64,000 nucleotides of DNA from Mesorhizobium australicum. GTDB taxonomy: Bacteria; Pseudomonadota; Alphaproteobacteria; Rhizobiales; Rhizobiaceae. The stretch covers positions 168,174-232,173 of the forward strand of contig NZ_FXBL01000003.1 of assembly GCF_900177325.1 (NCBI RefSeq), in the 5' to 3' direction. Positions 47,651-58,282 of this stretch are shown one piece after another. Below the pieces are notes generated by a model. The model had not been told where the DNA came from and did no database searches. It saw only the letters and a program-made list of their open reading frames with translations. The position numbers and the translations under genes were made by a program. Within the stretch, counting starts at the first letter, position 1. Every line of letters begins with the position of its first letter.

Positions 47651-48702
47651 GAGCATTTTCGTTGAATGCCGAGTCGGTTTGAGGATTCCCGTGTCGTTCG
47701 TTGTCTGATTCACTGCTCCTGGTGATTTGCCAGGAGGTGCTGATGACGAGGAGCCTGAGCTGCGACCTTCGTGGTCGAGTGATTGCCGCGATCGAGGACG
47801 GGATTTCTACGCGCGAGGCGGCACGGCGCTTCCGGATCGGGATCTCGACGGCCGGGGCCTGGTATCGGCGCTACCGGGAGACCGGCGAGATGGAAGCGCG
47901 CAAGCCGGGCCAGCCGTCACGTTCAAAGCTCGATGCGCACGAGGCCTTCATTCTCGGCCTGATCGAGGAGGTGCCGGACATCACGCTGGCCGAGATCGGG
48001 GAGCGCCTTGTCGCCGAGCGCGGCGTGCGGGCGGCACCCTCGACGGTGTGGCTGTTCCTCGACCGGCGCGGCATCACGTTCAAAAAAAGACGGCGCACGC
48101 CTCGGAGCAGCAGCGCCCCGATGTCCTGCGCCGCCGCATGGCCTGGTTCGACGGGCAGCTCGACCTCGACCCCGAGAGACTGATCTTCATCGACGAGACC
48201 GCCGCCTCCACGAAGATGGCCCGGCTGCGCGGCAGGGCGCCATGTGGCGAGCGATGCCGGGCGGCGGTTCCCCACGGCCATTGGAAGACCACCACCTTCA
48301 CCGCCGGCCTGCGGCTGTCCGGCATGGCGGCGCCGATGCTGCTCGACGGTCCCATGAACGGTCTGGCATTCCTCGCCTATGCCGAGCAGGTTCTCGCGCC
48401 CGAGCTTCGCCCCGGAGACATCGTGGTCATGGACAATCTGCCAGCTCACAGGATCGGCGGCGTGCGCGAGGTCATCGAGAAGGTCGGAGCGCGGCTCCTG
48501 TTCCTGCCGCCATACTCGCCGGACTTCAATCCGATCGAGATGGCCTTCTCGAAGTTCAAGGCCCTGCTCCGAAAGGCAGCCGCCAGAACCGTCGACGAAC
48601 TCTGGTCCGTCGTCGCCGACTGCCTCTCCGCCTTCACGCCAGAGGAATGCAGAAACTACTTCGAGGCAGCCGGATATGACCCGGATTAAGTCGAATCTGC
48701 TC
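47651..48702 (+). mobile_element. IS630-family element 1 (flanked by TA)
   Basis: Imperfect terminal repeats (GAGCATTTTCG at the left, reverse complement of GAGCAGATTCG at the right) are bounded by TA on both sides (47649-47650 and 48703-48704), the target duplication of IS630/Tc1 elements. It inserted at the 3' end of an IS110-family gene. Confidence 0.88.
47743..48689 (+). CDS. IS630-family transposase with probable programmed frameshift
   Basis: The first frame (47743 to about 48087) gives [20 protein letters not shown] and a paired helix-turn-helix. At TTCAAAAAAAG (about 48079-48088) the coding frame shifts to [50 protein letters not shown] and [18 protein letters not shown] (DDE). The slippery A-run at this fixed place is shared with the second IS630 copy, so frameshifting is probably programmed. 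Confidence 0.88.
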
Positions 48703-48704
48703 TA

Positions 48705-49440
48705 GCTGACAGAGGTTCTTCCACCTGGCACCCGCCCCTCGACGAAGGGCCGGTAGTCGGAACCACCTTTGACGACGGCGTGCACGACACGCGCCATCTT
48801 GGCGGTAATTGCGGTCATAGCCTTGCGGCGCAGATCTGGATTGTCGCGATCTCTTGCGACGTAGCGTTCGAACTTGTGCCGGAAGCCGTTCTCGCGCTGG
48901 CGGATGGCAACCTGCCCGGCGATCCACAGGGTGCGACGCAGCCGAGCATTGCCGAATTTGGAAAGGCGGGTCTGGCCGCGATATTGACCTGACTGCTGGG
49001 TTGAGAGATCCAGCCCGCAGAACTTCAGAAACTGGCGATGATGATGGAAGCGGCGAAGGTCTCCGGCCTCGGCGATGATCGTCAACGCATTGATCGGCCG
49101 GATCTGGCGCAGGAGCTGATAATCCTGGCTGTGCCGCAACATCGCGTCGGCCTGCGCTTCGATCTCATTGCGTTGCCGGATCAGGCTGCGTGCTTCGTCA
49201 ATGACCATCCGGAACATGCGAATAGCAGGCGCATCGAGCGGCAGCGGCAACCCGATCGATGAGCGTGCCGTCTCGTAAATATCCATCAGAATCTGTGTCT
49301 TGCTGACCTTGCGGCCGACGACATCCCAGGCTGCTGTCACAAACTCCTCCTTCGTCAGCACCGTGATGCTTGCTGGGGTCGGAAAGGCATCGAGGAAGGC
49401 GAAGAACCAGTCGCTACGGTGTTTCCCCGGAAGCGATCGA
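48705..49440 (-). pseudogene. IS110-family transposase, C-terminal two thirds
   Basis: Reads HRSDWFFAFLDAFPTPASIT, then LLRQIRPINALTIIAEAGDL and FLKFCGLDLSTQQSGQYRGQ, the transposase_20 part, to the end. The N-terminal RuvC-like half is missing except for an out-of-frame scrap (EHAGRLEIDRFRG). Confidence 0.85.
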
Positions 49441-49464
49441 TCTCGAGGCGGCCAGCGTGCTCCT

Positions 49465-49633
49465 GCACCGGACGAAGAAATGGTCCACGCTGAAAGCTTG
49501 GGGATGCGTCTGTCGAGGCGGATCGGCATGAAGAATGCCCAAAGTCGCGGTCGCCCGCAAGATCGCCGTGCTGCTTCACTGCATCTGGGTCGACGGCACC
49601 AGCTTCGAATGGGGAAATGAGAAAATGGCGTAA
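49465..49633 (+). pseudogene. IS110-family transposase, C-terminal scrap
   Basis: WSTLKAWG and [20 protein letters not shown] with SFEWG form the C-terminus of another IS110-family transposase, in opposite orientation to the neighbouring fragment and with a frame change. Confidence 0.7.
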
Positions 49634-49889
49634 TGATGCCACTCTAGGCGCAACCTATCGCGGCCCGCGGCATACGGATCGCGACGTCCCCGCCGGGACG
49701 GTGGTTGTGGCGACCTCGTTGAATCGGCTGACGTCAATCGAACGTCGTTTGCACACGTTTAGGCGCCCGACCCGAACTTCATCATGAGGCATCCGACCTC
49801 GGAAAGGACCATGACCCCGGCGATGGCAGTGCGAGATCCGGATTGACAACTACCCGCAATTAAAGGGCCGATCCAGGGTCCCCATTCCG

Positions 49890-50340
49890 AACCGATTGAC
49901 AGGACTCGGCAGTCGCGCGATAGCACGCCGACGCGCAGAGCAAGAACTCATCGAGGGTTTCCCGCCTGATCAGCTTGCATCATTGGACAGGCTATTGGAG
50001 GTTGACCCAACGATCGGGTAGACGCGCTTTCATTGGTTGCGATCGGCCCCGGATGCGCCTGGTGCGTTGAACCTGATCGGTCTGACCGAACGGATTGCCT
50101 TCATGCGTATTCTGGAGATCGATCCGAAAGTGCAGATGCGCATATCACCGGGACGCAACGCATGGCTGGCCAACGACTTCAATGCCAGCCGTCGACACAC
50201 GCCGATCGTGTGCAGATTATCAAGCTCGGCCAGAAGCTCACCGACGATGCAGCAATATGCGACCGTCAACAAGTATTCCGGTGCGTTCCTGCGGGCGTTC
50301 ACGTTCTGCTCAGCGTCGCCACGATCCCCCTCTTGCGGCA
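49890..50340 (+). pseudogene. Tn3-family transposase remnant
   Basis: LLEVDPTIG, a stop, then TRFHWLRSAPDAPGALNLIG and LTERIAFMRILEIDPKVQM, then AWLANDFNASRRHT, with a shift to VQIIKLGQKLTDDA. This matches the N-terminal to middle part (DUF4158 region) of Tn3-family TnpA, with stops and frame changes. No resolvase or terminal repeats are seen. Confidence 0.7.
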
Positions 50341-50993
50341 ATTTCGCTGCTGAAAGTTCCAACCAGTCGCTTCAATGTCCAGCAGAAGTCTTTCTCGATG
50401 ATCGTGTTGCCGACGCCTCGGTCGGCGCCAGCCGCGCGGTCACGCGCCGGAAGCAGAGCAACCTTAACCATTCGGTGTGTCCGAAGCCGTGGTGCCGATC
50501 GAGAGCAGCGTGGGTCGCATCCAGGCCGGGCCTGGACCGCGTTGGACATGAATACCTTGTCGCTGGCCGACAGCCGACGCTCTACCACGTCGGCGGCTCG
50601 CACAGGGCCAACATGGCGAAGAGCCTGGACAACGGCCCCGGCAGGACTGCCGAGCGCGATCAGGTGCTTGGGTGAAGCATGTCGCAGATCGACCACCCGT
50701 TTGCCCAGCACGATCCGGCGTGAGGGCCCGTCCGTCAGGTAGAGGCTCTTTGCGGGCACTTGCGTCGAGAGGCCGAGCGCATTGGCAGCGTGTACGCCAG
50801 CGATCTGCGCCTGCGAACCAGTCTCCCGCGCAAGAGCGCGTGCAACGTCGTCAGAAGCCGGTGAAAGCGGCCCCAGCTTCGCATGGACATTCGGATAGTC
50901 GTAGAGGCCATGCGCTAGGCGGCGTAGCTTGAAGACACCGCCGCGCCCCGCAGAGCGGGCACGTCGCATGATCCGATCGGGAACTGATGTCAT
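50310..50993 (-). pseudogene. AbiEi-type antitoxin gene with deletions, fused to the start of an AbiEii-type toxin
   Basis: Opens MTSVPDRIMRRARSAGRG and continues KLRRLAHGLYDYPNVHAKLG, LGLSTQVPAKSLYLTDGPSR and VVQALRHVGPVRA, the type IV antitoxin AbiEi/DUF6088 pattern. About 30 residues (the wing-helix part) are missing after GGVF. The frame runs without a stop into MVKVALLPARDRA and IIEKDFCWTLKRLVG, the first segment of the nucleotidyltransferase toxin AbiEii, which then ends. Both partners are inactivated. Confidence 0.65.
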
Positions 50994-51368
50994 CGCCGTA
51001 GAACTTGGAATTAGGATCGGCACATTTCGTGGCGGGAAACGGCCGCCGCGGCCGCCGCGAATGTTCGGCCTCGCGCAACCCCTCCGCCCAGGTGGTGAAG
51101 CACTCGGAAAACGGCCCGGCCGACAGCGCGTTCATCACGTCGTTCAGCGCGTCGTGCGAGGCAATGCCCTTCTCGAACGCAAGGGCCAGCGCTGGAAGGC
51201 CAGCTTCCGGCGCGCCCAGCGCTCAATCTCGACGAAGTCCTCCGCCCCCGCCAGCGTTCCGCACAGGATCACAGCCAAAATCTCGGGCAGCGGATAGACA
51301 ACCTTCCACGACTGACGTGGATCGTCGAGGGCGGAAAAGTGGTCGAGAGCACTCTTGCTGGACATCAA
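50994..51368 (-). pseudogene. ISAs1-family transposase, N-terminal part
   Basis: MMSSKSALDHFSALDDPRQS and VYPLPEILAVILCGTLAGAE are the DDE_Tnp_1-associated opening of ISAs1 transposases. After a frame change it continues GIASHDALNDVMNALSAGPF and breaks off near 51010. A C-terminal ISAs1 piece lies at 60660-61145. Confidence 0.82.
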
Positions 51369-51599
51369 AAACCCCGTTGATTCGAGGTCTCCCCGTCTGC
51401 AAGGGGTTTGTGAAGCTGGTTCTGTTCAGTCTGCGTCAACGTATCCGGTCTCGGGTTCGTGCCCGGCCAAGATGGAGATCCGCACAGCTTGGGCCTCATA
51501 ATCATACCGACCTCGATCGACCGTTCAATGGTCCAGGTTTCCAGGCTGCCGTTCGACCGTCAGGCCATCTTCCTCTCACCACCCGCAGATTGCCGCGAC

Positions 51600-52717
51600 C
51601 ATCAGCTCAGCGGCCGATGATCTCCTGTTCCTATGCCGCTGCGATCGCCGGATCGAGCCGCGCTCCTTGCGCAGCACCGCCCAGACGATGCGCGCGAGTC
51701 TTGCGGCCAGCGCAACCACCACGACATTCTTGTGTGTCCGTTCCGACAGGCCACGCACCCACCTGCCCAGCGGCGTATCCTGGCCCATGATGCGCGGCAG
51801 GACCGCCCGCGCGCCGTGGATCAGGTTAGCTCGCAGGTAGCGGTTGCCCGTTTCGAGATTCCCAGCAGCCTTTGCTTTCCTCCCGTCGTCGCTTGTCGAG
51901 GCGTCAGCCCCAGCCAGGCGGCAAGATCGCGACCGCGCCCGAAGCTGGCCGCATCACCGATCGCCGCCGTTAGCGCGGTGGCGTTGATCACCCCTATGCC
52001 GGGAATCGTCGAAAGGCGGCGGGCTGCCTCGTCCTCGCGCCATGCGCACGAACTCCGCATCAAAGGCGGCGATCCGCTCATCAGACTGCGCCACTCGGCG
52101 CGCAAATCCTCGACCAAAGCACGTATGCGCGGTGATAGCCTCGGATCATTCTCGTCGGCAAAGACCGAAAGCGCGTCCTCCAGCTTGCGTCGCCCCTGGG
52201 CCACTACGATGCCGCGCTCCAGCAGCAGAGCACGAAGATGATTGATCAGCGCGGTGCGTTCCGCCACCAGACGCGAGCGTGCCCGATGCAGCGCCTGAAT
52301 ATCCGATTGCACCTCGCTCTTCACGGGCACGAAGCGCATCGTCGGCCGCGTCGCTGCTTCCGTGATCGCCTCGGCATCCAGATCGTCGTTCTTGTTCGCC
52401 TTCACATAGGGCCGCACATATTCCGGCGACATCAGCCGGATCGCGTGACCCACACCGCCGAGCACCCGCCCGAGATGATGCGCGCCGCAGCAGGCTTCCA
52501 TCGCCACAATGCAAGCCGGTAGCTTTCCGATAAACTCCGCGACGCTGTCATGGCGAAGACGCCGGCGCAGAACAACTGCACCCGCCTCATCCAACCCTAC
52601 AAGGCTGCAAACGTTCTTGCCAAAATCAATCCGAGCACAAATATCGTCATCGGTCCGTTCCTCTCTCGTGCCAAAACAGAGCGATCCTAACCGATCGCTC
52701 CAGAGAGGGCGGGCCAT
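51600..52717 (-). pseudogene. IS110-family transposase, several frameshifts
   Basis: Segments in order: IDFGKNVCSLVGLDEAGAVV, CIVAMEACCGAHHLGRVLGG, YVKANKNDDLDAEAITEAAT, RRLSTIPGIGVINATALTAA and GRDLAAWLGLTPRQATTGGK. Then, in another frame (51576-51788), DTPLGRWVRGLSERTHKNVV and VALAARLARIVWAVL. The start and the 51840 region are out of frame, and a local shift lies near 52040. Confidence 0.85.
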
Positions 52718-52768
52718 CCCATAATCACAGCAACTTCCATGCCGGAATCCCTCAGCCCTTCAAGCGAT

Positions 52769-52784
52769 TGCCCTGGCTCCAGGG
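52769..52784 (+). repeat. 16-bp direct repeat, left copy (target duplication)
   Basis: TGCCCTGGCTCCAGGG, identical to 55116-55131; together they flank the IS1202-like element. The repeat contains the palindrome CCCTGG-CT-CCAGGG. Confidence 0.75.
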
Positions 52785-53864
52785 TGTCGGTAGCTAATCA
52801 AGATGTCCGGTTTTGATAGCACATCATCTGTCCGCTTCTGTTTTGGCGTCGAAGCGGTTCACGGGGCGTTTTGACTTCGGTTTGGTTGCCCGACAGGGTG
52901 GCGTCTAGATTGTAGCTTGCGATACGTCGGTGTTCGTGGAAGACGGCGATCGAGCCGTCCGGGTAGCGGCGGACCTTGACGGTTGCCTTGACGAAGTGAT
53001 GGCGGTGAGGGCTTGGCGGCAATTGCAGTCTGAGCCGGCCGAAGGTGACGGTGTTGTCGCGGCCGACGACGCGCTCCTCCTCGATGCACAGAATCTCGGC
53101 CAGCTGGCGCGGATCGGCGGCGACGAAGGCGCTGTCCTCGATCTCGGGCGGCCTGGCGAAGCGGGCATTGTGGCCCGGCAGGTAGGTTTCGGCTATGAAA
53201 CTGTTCGCCGCCTCGACGCTAGCGATCCCGGCCAGCTTCAACTCCTTGGGCAGCCGGCCCTGCAGCGTCGAGAACATCCGCTCCGAGCGGCCCCTGGCCT
53301 CCGGCGAATAGGCCGGGATATGTTCGATGCCCAGTTGCCGCAGCGCCCGACCGACCTGGGTCAATCGGCCCTTGTCGACGGCCTCGCCGGCCTTGAGCGT
53401 CACGAAGTAGTGGCTGCCGCGGTCGGTATAGAGGCTTGAAGGCAGTCCTTTGCTCAAAAATGTCTCCTCAAGCCCGCGAAAACTCGAGGCCGTGCCCTCC
53501 TCCTCGACCAGGAAGGCCGAGTAGACAGTGCTCGTCGCGTCGTCCATCCTGGTGCAGCATCATGCCCTCGCACGGCTTCCTCTCCCGTTTGCGCCGGTGC
53601 GCGCCGCGCCCGCTTGGCTCGCTCCACAAGCCCGGCCGCGTGTAGTTGCGTCTTGATGAAGGTGTAGCCCCAGCTGAAATGATGATCGCGCACCAGATGC
53701 TCGTGAAAATGCTTCACGTTCCAGCCAAGATAGCGGTGACGGTAGAGCTCCAGCATCTCGATCGCCTCCGCTGGAACCCGGCGCGTCGAGATCTTGCCCA
53801 AATGCCGGTCGCGCAAGCCTTCCTCGCCAGCCTCTTCGTAGTGATCCCGATAGCGCCGGAACTA

Positions 53865-54911
53865 GAGCGGTTCACGGCTTGACCGAATCGGACGGGATTC
53901 CCGTTCGGTCGGAATTGTGATTCAAGATGCTGGCTGGATTGGAGGCCAGCATCTGATGACCCGAGCTCTTTCCAATGATCTTCGAGGGCGTGTTGTTGCG
54001 GCGGTGGCTGCCGGTCAGAGCTGCCGATCGGTTGCCGAACGGTTCGGTGTTGCGGTTTCGTCCGTGGTGAAATGGTCGCAGCGCTATCGTGCGACAGGTT
54101 CGGTTGCGCCGGGCAAGATGGGCGGGCATCGCAAGCGGCTTCTGGAGCCGCATCGCGCCTTCATTGTGGAGCGGATCAACCAGACCTCGCACCTGACGCT
54201 GCATGGGCTGAAGGAGGAACTGGCGGCGCGCGGGGTCAAGGTATCGCACAACGCGGTATGGCTGTTCCTGCGGCGCGAAGGGCTGCGGTTCAAAAAAAAC
54301 GCTGTTCGCCCTTGAGCAGGCCCGCGCCGACATCGCGCGGCGACGACAGCGCTGGCGCTCCTGGCAGGCCGGCCTGGATCCGCGCCGGCTGGTCTTCATC
54401 GACGAGACCTGGATCAAGACCAACATGACCCCGTTGCGCGGCTGGGGGCCGAAAGGAAGGCCGCTGCGCGGCTTCGCCCCGCACGGTCACTGGCGCACGC
54501 TGACCTTCCTCGGCGCGCTGCGCTGCGACCGGCTCACCGCACCTTGCGTCTTCGACGGGCCGATCAACGGCGAGTGCTTCCGCGCCTATGTCGAACAGCA
54601 GCTCGTTCCAGTCCTGGAACCAGGCGACATCGTCATCCTCGACAATCTCGGCTCCCACAAGTCGACGGCTGTCCGGCAGACGATCCAAGCCGCCGGCGCC
54701 AGGCTCTGGTACCTGCCGCCCTACTCGCCCGACCTCAATCCGATCGAGCAGGCCTTCGCCAAGATCAAGCACTGGATGCGCAAGGCCCAGAAACGATCGA
54801 TCGAGGACACATGGCGACATATCGGCAACCTCGTCGCCACCATCGACCCTGGCGAATGCGATAACTACTTCGCAAACGCAGGCTACGCTTCCGTCAAATC
54901 GTGAAAGACTC
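53865..54911 (+). mobile_element. IS630-family element 2 (flanked by TA), inserted in the IS1202-like element
   Basis: Terminal repeats GAGCGGTTCACGGCTTGAC (left) and the reverse complement of GAGTCTTTCACGATTTGAC (right), bounded by TA at 53863-53864 and 54912-54913. It interrupts the host transposase after the codons for LGMSER. Confidence 0.9.
53956..54904 (+). CDS. IS630-family transposase with probable programmed frameshift (copy 2)
   Basis: The first frame MTRALSNDLRGRVVAAVAAG ends in a TTCAAAAAAAAC run (about 54288-54299). The second frame gives RADIARRRQRWRSWQAGLDP, LVFIDETWIKTNMTPLRGWG, VILDNLGSHKS and PPYSPDLNPIEQAFAKIKHW to the stop at 54904. Same layout as copy 1 but a divergent sequence, so the A-run shift is a shared design. 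Confidence 0.88.
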
Positions 54912-55115
54912 TAACGCTCCGACATGCCGAGCAACTCACCAGCCTCCAGCATCGAAAGATCGCCGCCATCCCAGCGCCTCAAAACATCCCGAAACTTCTG
55001 CATTCTCCGGTCCTGTAGCCATGCTGCCCGTCTCATCCCCAGCCTCCATCCGCTGGGCATCAAATCGGACAGCTCGTGTGCTACCTAAACCGGACAACTC
55101 ATCTGCTTACGACAG

Positions 55116-55131
55116 TGCCCTGGCTCCAGGG
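55116..55131 (+). repeat. 16-bp direct repeat, right copy, in the promoter region of the FrmR/RcnR-type gene
   Basis: Identical to 52769-52784. It lies about 50 bp upstream of the regulator start, so the palindrome CCCTGG-CT-CCAGGG was present in that promoter region before the transposon came in and may be an operator. Confidence 0.6.
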
Positions 55132-55180
55132 TTGAAACCTATCCCTTGTACAGTATGCTGAGTGGCATGGGGAATATCTG

Positions 55181-55465
55181 ATGCCACATTCACCTGAAGA
55201 GAAGAAGCGGGCCATCACTCGCCTTCGTCGCATCAGAGGGCAGGCCGAGGCGCTTGAGCGCGCGATCGAGGCCGATTGCGAATGCGGTCCTTTGTTGCAG
55301 CAGATCGTTGCCATGCGGGGTGCGACGAATGGTTTGATCGCGGAGGTCCTGGAGGGCCATTTGCGGGTAACCTTTGGCCGCGGCGATGATCCCGCCAAGC
55401 GAGGTATCGACGTCGATGGCGAGATCGACGGAGTCATGAGGATCTTTCGCACCTACCTGAAATGA
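55181..55465 (+). CDS. FrmR/RcnR-type (CsoR family) repressor
   Basis: A 94-residue all-helical DUF156 repressor opening MPHSPEEKKRAITRLRRIRG, then ECGPLLQQIVAMRGATNGL. It has H3, C35 and H60, the ligand positions shared by formaldehyde-sensing FrmR and nickel/cobalt-sensing RcnR, but Thr at position 64, where RcnR has a metal-binding His. The N-terminus is more FrmR-like. Formaldehyde or a metal would relieve repression; no frmAB or rcnA gene is adjacent. The nearest neighbours are a uvrA paralogue and nickel genes. Confidence 0.85.
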   Translation: MPHSPEEKKRAITRLRRIRGQAEALERAIEADCECGPLLQQIVAMRGATNGLIAEVLEGHLRVTFGRGDDPAKRGIDVDGEIDGVMRIFRTYLK

Positions 55466-55541
55466 ACGGTCCCTGGAGAGCGTCTGAAACTTGGCCCGGC
55501 GCAAGGCGGACCGGGCATGAGACGGGCGGTCGCGATGTCGG

Positions 55542-58002
55542 TCATCGCCCCGGAGATCCAGGCGCGATACTTCTCTTATCCTGATGGTATCGTTTTAGAT
55601 ATGCCGCCGTCCGACTATTCGTCGCGTTGGCGAATTCGGCCGGCGCGCCAGCGGCGATGATGCGCCCACCGTCTTCGCCCGCCCCCGGTCCAAGATCGAT
55701 GACCCAGTCCACTTGCGCGATGACACGAATGTCATGCTCGACGACGACGACTGTGTTGCCGGCGCCGAGCAGCCCCTGCAAGTGGCGCATCAATCGGTCG
55801 ATATCGGCCGGATGAAGGCCGGCGGTCGGCTCGTCGAGGATATAGAACGTATTTCCGCGTTGCGCCCGCTGGAGTTCGGTCGCCAACTTGATGCGCTGCG
55901 CCTCGCCGCCGGAAAGCTCCGTCGCCGGCTGCCCCAGACGCAGGTAGCCGAGCCCGATCTCGCTCAGCACGTTCAGCGGTCGCAACACCTGCGGCTCGCA
56001 GGCGAAGAATTGACAGGCTTCGTCGACCGTCATCTCCAGTGCCTGCGCAATGTTGCGGCCGTACCATTCGATATCGAGTGTCTGTGGATTATATCTGCTG
56101 CCGTTGCAGGCCGAGCATGGCGCATAGACGCTGGGCAGGAAGAGAAGCTCGACCATCATGAAGCCTTCGCCCTCGCAGACCGGGCAGCGGCCATGGGCGA
56201 CGTTGAACGAGAACCTGCCCGCGCCATAACGGCGACTTCGCGCCATGTCCGTCCTGGCAAAAAGTTGGCGTACATGATCGAACAGGCCGCTGTAAGTCGC
56301 CAGATTCGAGCGCGGCGTGCGCCCGATCGGTTTCTGGTCCACCTGAACGAGACGGCGGAAGTGCTCCATGCCGCCGACGACATGCCCCTCGGCCGGCGCC
56401 TGCGCGATTGCAGGCAGAGGATCGTCTTCATCCTCATCCGCTGAGCCAAGCGGCCTGCCGAGGCGATGGTCGTGGCCGGGTTGCTGAAGAGATAATGGCG
56501 CGTGATCGAGGTTTCGACGCCTGCCAGTCCTGCAGGCGGCCCGCTATAGATCACGCGGCCGCCTTTCTCGCCGGCGCCGGGACCTACGTCTACCAGCCAT
56601 TCGGCGTGACGTATAAGGTCGAGATCGTGCTCGACGATAAACAGCGAGTTGCCTGCGCACTTGAGGCGATCAAGGAGCTTGAGCAACGCCTCGCTGTCCG
56701 CCGGATGCAGCCCGGCAGACGGTTCGTCCAGCACGTAGACCACGCCAAAGAGCTGCAAGGATAATTGAGTCGCCAGTCGTAGGCGTTGCAGTTCGCCCGA
56801 AGACAATGTCGGCGTGCTTCGGTCCAGAGAAGGTAACCCAAACCGGGATCGATGAGCGGCGCGAGCCGTTCGAGCAATTCCGAAGCCATGCGCCGGGCAG
56901 CCATGCGTTTCTCTTCGGGGAGATTCGACGTGTGGCGGATGTCCGGTGGGCTCCTGTGCGCCGATCCTCCCGCGTCGTGGCTGGCGAACTCGCCACGCGC
57001 CACGGGCGATAGCAAATCCATCAGTTTCAACAGGGACAGATCGCCGAATTCGGCGATGTCGAGCCCGGCGAACCGCACCGACAGCGCTTCGCGCTTCAAC
57101 TGCTTGCCATGACAGGCGGGGCAATCATGGCTGACCATAAACTGCGCGACGCGCCTCTTCATCAGCGCGCTTTTGGTATTGGCGAATGTCTGGAGGACAT
57201 ATCGCCGGGCGCCTGTGAAGGTGCCCTTGTAGCTGGGCTTCAAGCCCCGCTTGAGCGCGGCGCGGGTTTCTTGCGGCGTAAGGCCGGCATACACTCCTAC
57301 GGTCGGCTGTTCCTCGGTAAAGAGAATCCAGTTCCGGTCCTTTTCCGGCAGATCGCGCCAGGGCGTGTGGACGTCATAGCCAAGCGCCACCAGGATATCG
57401 CGGAGATTCTGTCCGTGCCATGCGGGCGGCCAGGCGGCGACCGCGCGCTCACGAATGGTCAGAGAGGGATCGGGCACCATCGACTTCTCGGTTGCGTCGT
57501 AAACACGACCGAGGCCATGGCAGATGGGACAGGCCCCCTCGACGGTGTTCGGCGAAAAATCCTCGGCATAGAGCATCGGCTGGTTCGGCGGATACTCGCC
57601 GGCGCGGGAATAGAGCACGCGCACCAGACTCGACAGCGTCGTCAAGCTGCCGACTGACGAGCGCGCATTCGGCGAACTACGCTGTTGCTGCAAGGCGACC
57701 GCCGGTGGCAATCCGTCGATCGAACTTACTTCCGGGACGCCGACCTGGTCGATCAATCTGCGTGCATATGGCGCCACCGACTCAAAGTAGCGACGCTGCG
57801 CTTCGGCATAGAGGGTACCGAATGCGAGCGACGATTTGCCGGACCCTGATATGCCAGTGAATACCACGAGCGCGTCGCGCGGAATGTCGACGTCGACTTT
57901 CTTCAGATTGTTTTCGCGGGCGCCTCGCACCCGCACGAAATTGGATCGCTCCGCCTTGCCGCCACCAGCGACGTCCGATGTCGAAAGCGGACTTTTGTTC
58001 AT
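55542..58002 (-). pseudogene. UvrA-like excinuclease paralogue, two frame breaks and missing second Walker A
   Basis: The start [15 protein letters not shown] (58002) is followed by [16 protein letters not shown] and Walker [21 protein letters not shown]. The frame changes near 56830 to LSSGELQRLRLATQL and VVYVLDEPSAGLHPAD, then near 56435 to EHFRRLVQVDQKPIGRTPRS, CPVCEGEGFMMVEL (zinc module), ELSGGEAQRIKLATEL and [19 protein letters not shown]. At the second break about 50-60 residues, including the second Walker A, are absent compared with UvrA-type proteins. Expected length would be 840 or so residues (UvrA2/DrrC-like). Probably inactive. Confidence 0.88.
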
Positions 58003-58282
58003 GTCGGTGTTCCGGGAGTGGAATGTTTGGTGGGCATACTGCCTAGGAGTATCCGGACGGCATGTCAAGATTACGCTGGCGTTGCAGCTGTCCGATGCGA
58101 CTGGATTTCTTGTTCCCGTCAGTTCAACTTCGCGGCTGCTAGCCAGGCGTCAAAATTGATAGAGGCCCTTGCATACTGGTAGAGAGTATTCTACAGTGAA
58201 AAGCTTTCAATTGCATTCCATACTGAGCGCGAGCTTGGCGTGCGGTATTCAGTCACATCCCAAAGAAGAGGAGCGGGTTGGC
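58003..58282. other. Divergent intergenic region between uvrA paralogue and ureE2
   Basis: 280 bp with no gene. It contains an imperfect dyad around ATACTGGTAGAGAGTAT (about 58172-58188) that could be a regulator site for either side. No NikR-type GTATGA...TCATAC pair was found here. Confidence 0.35.

Larger units (their letters stand above)
52785..55115 (-). mobile_element. IS1202-like (ISNCY-type) element, broken by an IS630 insertion
   Basis: The ends share TGTCG...GATGTCCGGTTT (left) and its reverse complement (right, AAACCGGACAACTCATC...CGACA). The transposase is in three pieces. About 54914-55030 gives MQKFRDVLRRWDGGDLSMLE and AGELLGMSER; 53454-53862 gives ISTRRVPAEAIEMLELYRHR; 52798-53547 gives MDDATSTVYSAFLVEEEGTA, SLYTDRGSHYF and YSPEARGRSERMFSTLQGRL (integrase core). 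A deletion lies between the last two. The 16-bp flanking repeat is the probable target duplication. Confidence 0.82.
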
